Made by a program: the position numbers and the translations under genes. The notes under the pieces were generated by a model. It did no database searches. It saw only the letters and a list, made by a program, of their open reading frames with translations, and had not been told where the DNA came from. DNA of 64,000 bases from positions 5,828,001 through 5,892,000 of the forward strand of contig OX637297.1 in the NCBI GenBank assembly GCA_951799445.1. The letters are read 5' to 3'. This DNA comes from Pseudisothecium myosuroides. Lineage: Eukaryota > Streptophyta > Bryopsida > Hypnales > Lembophyllaceae. This document shows, in pieces, positions 58,496-64,000 of the stretch; the first letter of the stretch is position 1, and every line of letters begins with the position of its first letter.

Positions 58496-60299
58496 TTGTG
58501 CCCTCTAGAAAGTAAGGTAATTCCAATTTTGGCTTGCAGGAATATTTTTCAAAATTTGACCTTTTTTTACCTAACTTCCAAAACTAACCTATTAAATTTA
58601 ATGTTTTATTCAATCTTAATCAATATGCCAAATTTCAATTTCAAAAAACAAAATTTCAATTTTTGATAAATTAATTTGTGTATTTTTCATTGTGATACAA
58701 AATAATTGATTGAAAAATATTAGAGATGAATTTTAAATTTTATTGTGCAAATATTTAAGAAACATCAATGTGCAAATTTCACTTTTAGGAAAAAAAACCA
58801 TTACTTAGGAAAATTTTTACATTATAGAGAATTGAATGTCAGGGTGTCACTAATCAAAAAATTGTGCAACAAATTTTTCTAGATTATAATTGGAATTTGG
58901 CAAACCAATTGCACCATCATGCTCAAAGGTACAAAAGTAGTTATAATGCAAGGATCAATTAGTAAACTATAATTACAACTTAAAATTATCTATTTCATAA
59001 AATTTGGAAAGGTAGCACCTTGACATTCAATTCTCTGTAGTGTAAAATTTTTCCTAGGTATTGATTTTTTTCCTAAAAGTGATATGTGCACATTGATGTT
59101 TCTTAAATTTTTGCACAATAAAATTAAAAAATTCATCACCAATAATTTTTCAATCAATTATTTTGTATAACAATGTAAAACACACAAAATACACTTCCTT
59201 CTTTTTGCTAGTACTGTTTTATCCCTATCTTTTGACCTTGGGAGGTGGTGTTAAGGGAATGGTTCTCAACTCATAAAGTATACAACATCTATTGGATGCA
59301 AGCTCCTCAACCACAATTGCCTACTTCAGCAATAAATTCCATCTAAGTGGTCTAGTCACCTTTCCATCACCTTTTTACTGAACTTAGAGGAACTATGGTA
59401 CAAAACTAGATCATTAAAAGAAGCTACTTTATGTAGTCAATTTGGCACAATGCGGTAGCAGTTCACTCATGAAGAGCCAAAATTGCCCTAGACATTGACA
59501 CAAATTGCAATTGCTGTGACTTAGACACCAAAGGACCCCCATTCCACAGATTTTATGAATGTCCACAAGCTCTAGAAGTGTGGGACTACGCCTACTTCAT
59601 ACTTTATCATCTTTGAGGGGTACAACCTATCATAGGACCCCATGATAGACTAGATTTTTTCCAATGCGTATTTGGCTTTTTGTTTCTTTGACAATTTTTG
59701 GGTCTTAAAATCATTTAGACCTTACTCCGCGGCTCTTTACTTTGGATTGTATGGATCTATCTAAATAGCAAGTTTTTTGCACAAAATTGATGGCCATAGA
59801 ACTTTACACATATAGTAATATGGGATGTTCTCCTTGGCTCAGGCTGTGCTATGCAACTCAAGACTTAGCTTATGGCCCATCAACTCCTACACGATGTGGT
59901 AAATATCTGGGCCAAATTGATTGCATTTAGCTTAAATCCCCAATCTTGGCTAGCAGAAATGGTATAAGCATCTTTTGGAACAAGAGGGATCCCCCCTCTT
60001 GCCTGTTCTCCTAGCATGCCTTCCATTGTTTGTTTGTTTTTTCTTCTTATCTCTTCATTGACCAGCCTTCTTGGCTTGGTTGTTTTGTATTCTGGGTTTT
60101 TTAATGAAATGGTTTGTTACATTTGTTAAAATAATAATAATAATAATAATAATAATAATTTATCAAAAATAAAAAATTTATTTGCATAAAACAATAAATT
60201 TAATAGATTAATTTTGAAAAATAAATCTATAAAGGTCAAATTTTGATAGATATTCTTTCATATTGAAATTGGGGTTACCTTACTTTCTAGAGGACACTG
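58496..60299. mobile_element. Tc1/mariner-type inverted-repeat element split by a LINE
   Basis: Left end TTGTGCCCTCTAGAAAGTAA; right end, read inward, CAGTGTCCTCTAGAAAGTAA; both bordered by TA (58494 and 60300). The left arm (58496 to about 58860) pairs with about 58985-59190 and then, after a gap, with about 60160-60299. The gap is exactly the LINE at about 59191-60158, so the LINE jumped into an existing copy. Confidence 0.8.
59191..60158 (+). mobile_element. LINE (non-LTR retrotransposon) 3' fragment
   Basis: Plus-strand translation gives a zf-RVT-like zinc finger region (CNCCDLDTKGPPFHRFYECP, then QALEVWDYAY) and the following LINE C-terminal pattern (LLRGSLLWIVWIYLNSKFF), with several stops. 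The 3' end has TTGACCAGCCTTCTTGGCTT, an A/T-rich tail, and a run of AAT repeats (60130-60158). The 5' part is absent, as in truncated insertions. A related tail lies at 17440. Confidence 0.8.
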
Positions 60300-60748
60300 T
60301 ACACACGCTATTTTCACATCTAGAATCTTCTACTTGCTACTATGTGCATACATTTTTGCACTCCAAAATATAATGCCTATTATCAAATAAATGGATATAA
60401 ATGTATGAAAGTTGCAAAAATTGAAAACAAAAGACCTTTTCAGTCTACATAGTATCCACCAACACGTTTACATTCACAACAGTCAATTTAACAAAAACAG
60501 AGCACATACCCCCAATTTCAAATTGCCACCACATGCTAAAAATGATCCAAACCACAAACCGCAAAGTGCATTGGAAAGATAATGAAGTCTACTTCACTAA
60601 TGTCTTAAGCATTTACAAAAAAATTCGTAAAATTATATATAATTATACCATTTTTTGACAAACTATCTAAATCTAGTGCTACCACCATTAGCTTTGATTA
60701 TGGCCTTCCTATGGTCAGGCATGGTAGTAAAGAAAACTTCAATCATCT

Positions 60749-61018
60749 CTAGAGACACTTCTTCCTATGCCCTTCAAATGAGACTCTACCGCAAAACAAA
60801 GAAGAATTAGGTAGAATCTCATTTTGAACAGAGTCTTTCACAATCTTCCACAAGTTTTTGACACGGTTTAAGTCAGGAGAGTTTGCAGGCCATGAAAGCT
60901 TTTTTATGCCATGTACTTGCCTCCAATCACTTGATTTGTTGCTACGGTGCAATGGAGCACCATCTTCCGTGAGTATAAGTGTCTTAGGGTTATTGTAGAG
61001 AAAGTAAAAGCCACTCAA
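60749..61018 (-). pseudogene. Tc1/mariner transposase fragment (DDE_3) with lost catalytic acid
   Basis: The reading TEDGAPLHRSNKSSDWRQVH...LSWPANSPDLNRVKNLWKIV matches the Tc1 catalytic region (xDNAPxH, then SPDLNPIENLW). The first Asp of this stretch is kept, but the final acid is replaced: Lys stands where Glu is expected (RVKNLW). Only about 89 codons remain open. It could be a remnant of the element type that spread the TA-flanked MITEs nearby; no terminal repeats could be tied to it. Confidence 0.75.
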
Positions 61019-61019
61019 T

Positions 61020-63750
61020 TAGTTTTCATAGACTACATCAACAGAATCCTACTTCTTCATCTATCTTGTTGCATTATAAAAAGTAAACACTTGTTGAAAC
61101 TGGTAGACGCATCCTATATCATCATTATTGAATGAACAAATTTTAGAAACGGTGCTAAACAATCCAAAGAAAAACATTTGTGTGACTTTCGCCATGCCTT
61201 CACTTGCCTTGATCTTTTCCCAATTTCAAATGAAGATTTATCTGTCCATATTACATTCTTTTAGTCAGATGCTGTCTAATTTTGGTGTTTATAATTCTAA
61301 AGCACACATTACACCACTACTAAATTCACTTGTTTAAATCAAAAACACCTACAATCTCACACAATCTATTTTTGTCTCTAGAAATACACCTACTCACCAA
61401 AATACATACATACTATATCCATAAGCTACCACAATGCTTGGCCCAAGCATGTTTTGTATGGAGAGGTTGTTGGAGCTCTATATATGAAGCTCAAATAGAG
61501 AAAAATCTTAATTGTGCTAGCGCAAGAAGCATTGATGTTGCCTTCATAGTGTAGGAGCTACAAATACAACTTGAAGTGCAATCAATGCAATTCAAGTTTT
61601 CTTAGACAAGTAGATTGAATTAGCATCCAAGGAACACCTTGAATGTAGTTAACTTGCTTTTCAACATTTAGGTGGTAGTTTCATGAAGTTTGAGGGTCTA
61701 AAGTGGGAGATATTATCAATCGAAGTTGCACTTCATTTTCAATGATATTTTCATTTTTAATGTTCAAAAATTTGAACTTAAACTTGTTGGTGGCTGCTAT
61801 ACAATGTCAATGCATGATTGTAGTAAGAGGAGGTTGCCTTGTATGACCTATCATCACTTCTTTTCAACTTAAACTTGTGTCTATGTCCCAATTTTTGTTG
61901 CGCATTTTATAACTTACATCATGCAAAATTACAAAGAACAATGCTCCTACTTCTCCTAATACATCCAACACTGAAGCACTTCAGATTCCCCCATAAATTG
62001 ATCATGTCAATATAGAAGTGCTAGCTAGTGTGAGTTCTTCTTCACATCAATAATATAGCATACCCTCTCAACAGACTACAAAGGGTTTGTACTTTGTACC
62101 ACTTATTTATCCACAAAGCCATGGTGAAAAACACTCAATAACTTTGTTCTAGACCTTTGTTACTTTGCACTTGGTTGTTGAAATACATGCCTCCATCACC
62201 TTTGCTAAATCTGAACTGCTCTCAAATATACTTTTTAAAAAAGGTAGCAGTTGTGACATACCTACTTAGCCAACAAGTAGTGTCCACAAGCAAAGGTGGT
62301 GCTTTAGCAATACCAATGTAGGTTTGCTTATGAGGATCACATCATCAATGCCACAAGTGTAACCAATGTTCCGTGGACGGTATCCTAGCCAACTGCTTGA
62401 CATGAGGACACAAAACAAGTGAAAGAAGTTGATGACAACAATCATCATGGAGAGTGAGCCCAGAAGAAACACAACCTAGACCATGAAGGGATGCACTACT
62501 CTAGGGACCATGAAAGTAGGCACTAGTAAACTTCTTGCTACTAAGTCAAGCACTAGGAGTTTCAATGCCCAAGGATATTGCATTTCTTCTTGGCAGAAGG
62601 GCCTTGACCAAGTACAATTTTATGGAGTTTTCCTTAAATAGCCACCGCAAGTTGCTATCAAATGACCATTGCCACAAGCATGGTGACAATCGATGATCTT
62701 AAAATTGGCTAACTTGTGCTAGAAATCTACAAAGAAAAATAGGCTGCTAAATGACTAAGGGGGAATTTTTTTTCAAAATGTACATTTGAGCCAAGATCTA
62801 CATGTTTTTTCCATCCGGTGGTCAAAGTGCACATTCATCCCCTCCCTGGTAGCATTCATCCCCTTCTTGTTTGTTGCCACTGGCATGATCTGGGCCACAG
62901 GTGTCTCACCTTGCGGCAACAATGTGGCGGTTGACTTAGCTGGCTAGGATTTGGGACTTTTGGTTGCTTACTCCCCTGCATCTCCTTCTATTGCCTTGTT
63001 TTCTAGTGTTGTTTTTCCTAGTTTGCATTAATGGCACTATGCTTTGTCATCAATGCTTTTGTTCATGACACTGATTAGAGTTGTCAAATCCCCTCCTTAA
63101 GGCCTCCGTGAGAATCTGATTTTGAAAGTGGCAATGCGGCATCTTCAACGTTTTAAATTTTGATTTATGAGTTCTGCAAGAACAACGCCACTTGTCTACT
63201 TCTGGGCTACTATAAAGATTTTGGAGGCGTACTTATGTCTTGCATTCACTGCATTTCTGAAATAGGGGCTACAAGTTAATGGATTTTTCAATTTGAGAAT
63301 TGCGAGGACTTCAAGGAGTTGTTGTGGCAAATGAGAGATTGAGACGGAAATTTCAAGGTGGATTTAAGGTTAGCGTCGAGTGTTACTTGTACCTTGCAAG
63401 TTATGACGTATTTCCTTGCTTTCATTTGTTTTTTCTTTCCTTTGAATTGCGGTGATTGTGTGGTGTTGTTCTGTTTTTTGAGTCCGATTTTGTGTTTTTG
63501 CTTGTGCGGTTTTACTTGAGGTCTCATGTGGTATTGCTGTGTGTTTGTGGCAGGTGTGCAAGTTCCAATGGTGCCCGAACTAAGGCTTTCTAATAATTTT
63601 TGGGCCCCTCATTTGGTTCCAGCTGGAATGTAAATGGCGTTGGAAAGTATTTGATGCCAAATCCTGGCGCTATTCACACAACGGAGGTGATCCACGTCTT
63701 TGTGACGCAATGTTTGCAATCCTTTCACTACAAAGGAATGCTATCATTTT
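61020..63750. other. Unassigned AT-rich region
   Basis: Short open stretches interrupted by many stops; 61950-62750 reads like an old decayed coding sequence but matches nothing I recognise. Confidence 0.25.
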
Positions 63751-63753
63751 CAG

Positions 63754-63843
63754 TCAATTTGGACATTTTTCTGTTAATTTGGACATTTTTTCTATCAATT
63801 CGGACACTGTTTGTCAATGTGGACCTGTCAATTTGGACGTTGT
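63754..63843. repeat. Short imperfect tandem repeat (TCAATTTGGAC units)
   Basis: Five units of about 14-21 bases, each opening with TCAATTTGGAC or a close variant (TTAATTTGGAC, TCAATTCGGAC, TCAATGTGGAC). Function unknown. Confidence 0.6.
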
Positions 63844-64000
63844 TTTCTTACAGTGTTCTCACAACCATTTGGCGATCCACCTTCCGAAGACACCATGTTA
63901 TCTATTAGGGTGCCCAATCTCGCATCTGATGCATTGAGCAACGGTGAGCAATGTGATACGAAGAAGAGGAAAAAGCGGCGGGCTACCATTGCGCTGCGCA

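Noticed and set aside
1..64000. tRNA or rRNA genes
   Set aside because: I did not see any convincing cloverleaf with A and B boxes or rRNA sequence; a dedicated scan would be needed to exclude tRNAs.

Overview
The window looks like nuclear DNA of a plant (streptophyte), probably a non-seed lineage with a repeat-rich genome. Evidence: an intron-containing host gene of the plant DnaJ/TPR family (AtTPR15/TPR16 type), TTTAGGG-type telomere-like motifs, plant-type CACTA, hAT, LINE and Tc1/mariner elements, and a fragment of a plant senescence/dehydration (ERD7-like) gene. I cannot name the species. About 85-90% of the window is mobile-element or AT-rich noncoding DNA.

Layout. 0.3-4.6 kb: a decayed hAT transposase (minus strand) bracketed by GC-rich GTCCG arrays. 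4.9-13.2 kb: the most unusual locus. Two related genes, both encoding a domain with a conserved CKKYVKM motif, point away from each other. Between them lie a GTCCG array with TATA box, a 0.9-kb AT-rich arm, a 1.3-kb spacer holding a hAT-type MITE, an almost identical inverted 0.9-kb arm, and another GTCCG array with TATA box. One gene ends in a RING-H2 finger, the other in a Gly/Ser/Tyr-rich tail. 15.1-17.0 kb: a third GTCCG/TATA unit driving a divergent protein-kinase-like frame. 17.8-29.4 kb: remains of a large CACTA element with a TNP2-type transposase on the minus strand, a TNPA/Transposase_24-like gene on the plus strand, and a terminal repeat at 29449. 29.4-37.6 kb: two related gag-like units with LTR-like noncoding DNA and no visible pol. 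37.7-40.5 kb: a decayed DUF7869-type transposon protein. 41-47.7 kb: AT-rich DNA with two 222-bp CACTA hairpin MITEs and an ERD7-like gene fragment with a premature TGA. 47.8-54.0 kb: the one clearly functional host gene. 54.3-64 kb: Tc1/mariner-type MITEs, one split by a LINE, and a dead Tc1 transposase fragment.

Two patterns link the window. First, GTCCG arrays sit at the 5' end of four different coding units and again at two other borders, so they look like a shared promoter or terminal module of a mobile family carrying regulatory-type cargo (RING, kinase, CKKYVKM proteins). Second, nearly every broken frame is interrupted by isolated nonsense codons (about two dozen) with few frameshifts. 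Where the expected residue is clear, C-to-T changes explain them (CGA to TGA, CAG to TAG, CAA to TAA, TGG to TAG), as expected for long-methylated repeats.

Limits: all family calls are from reading translations by eye. Exon borders come from GT/AG and frame fit only, and no alignments or searches were run.
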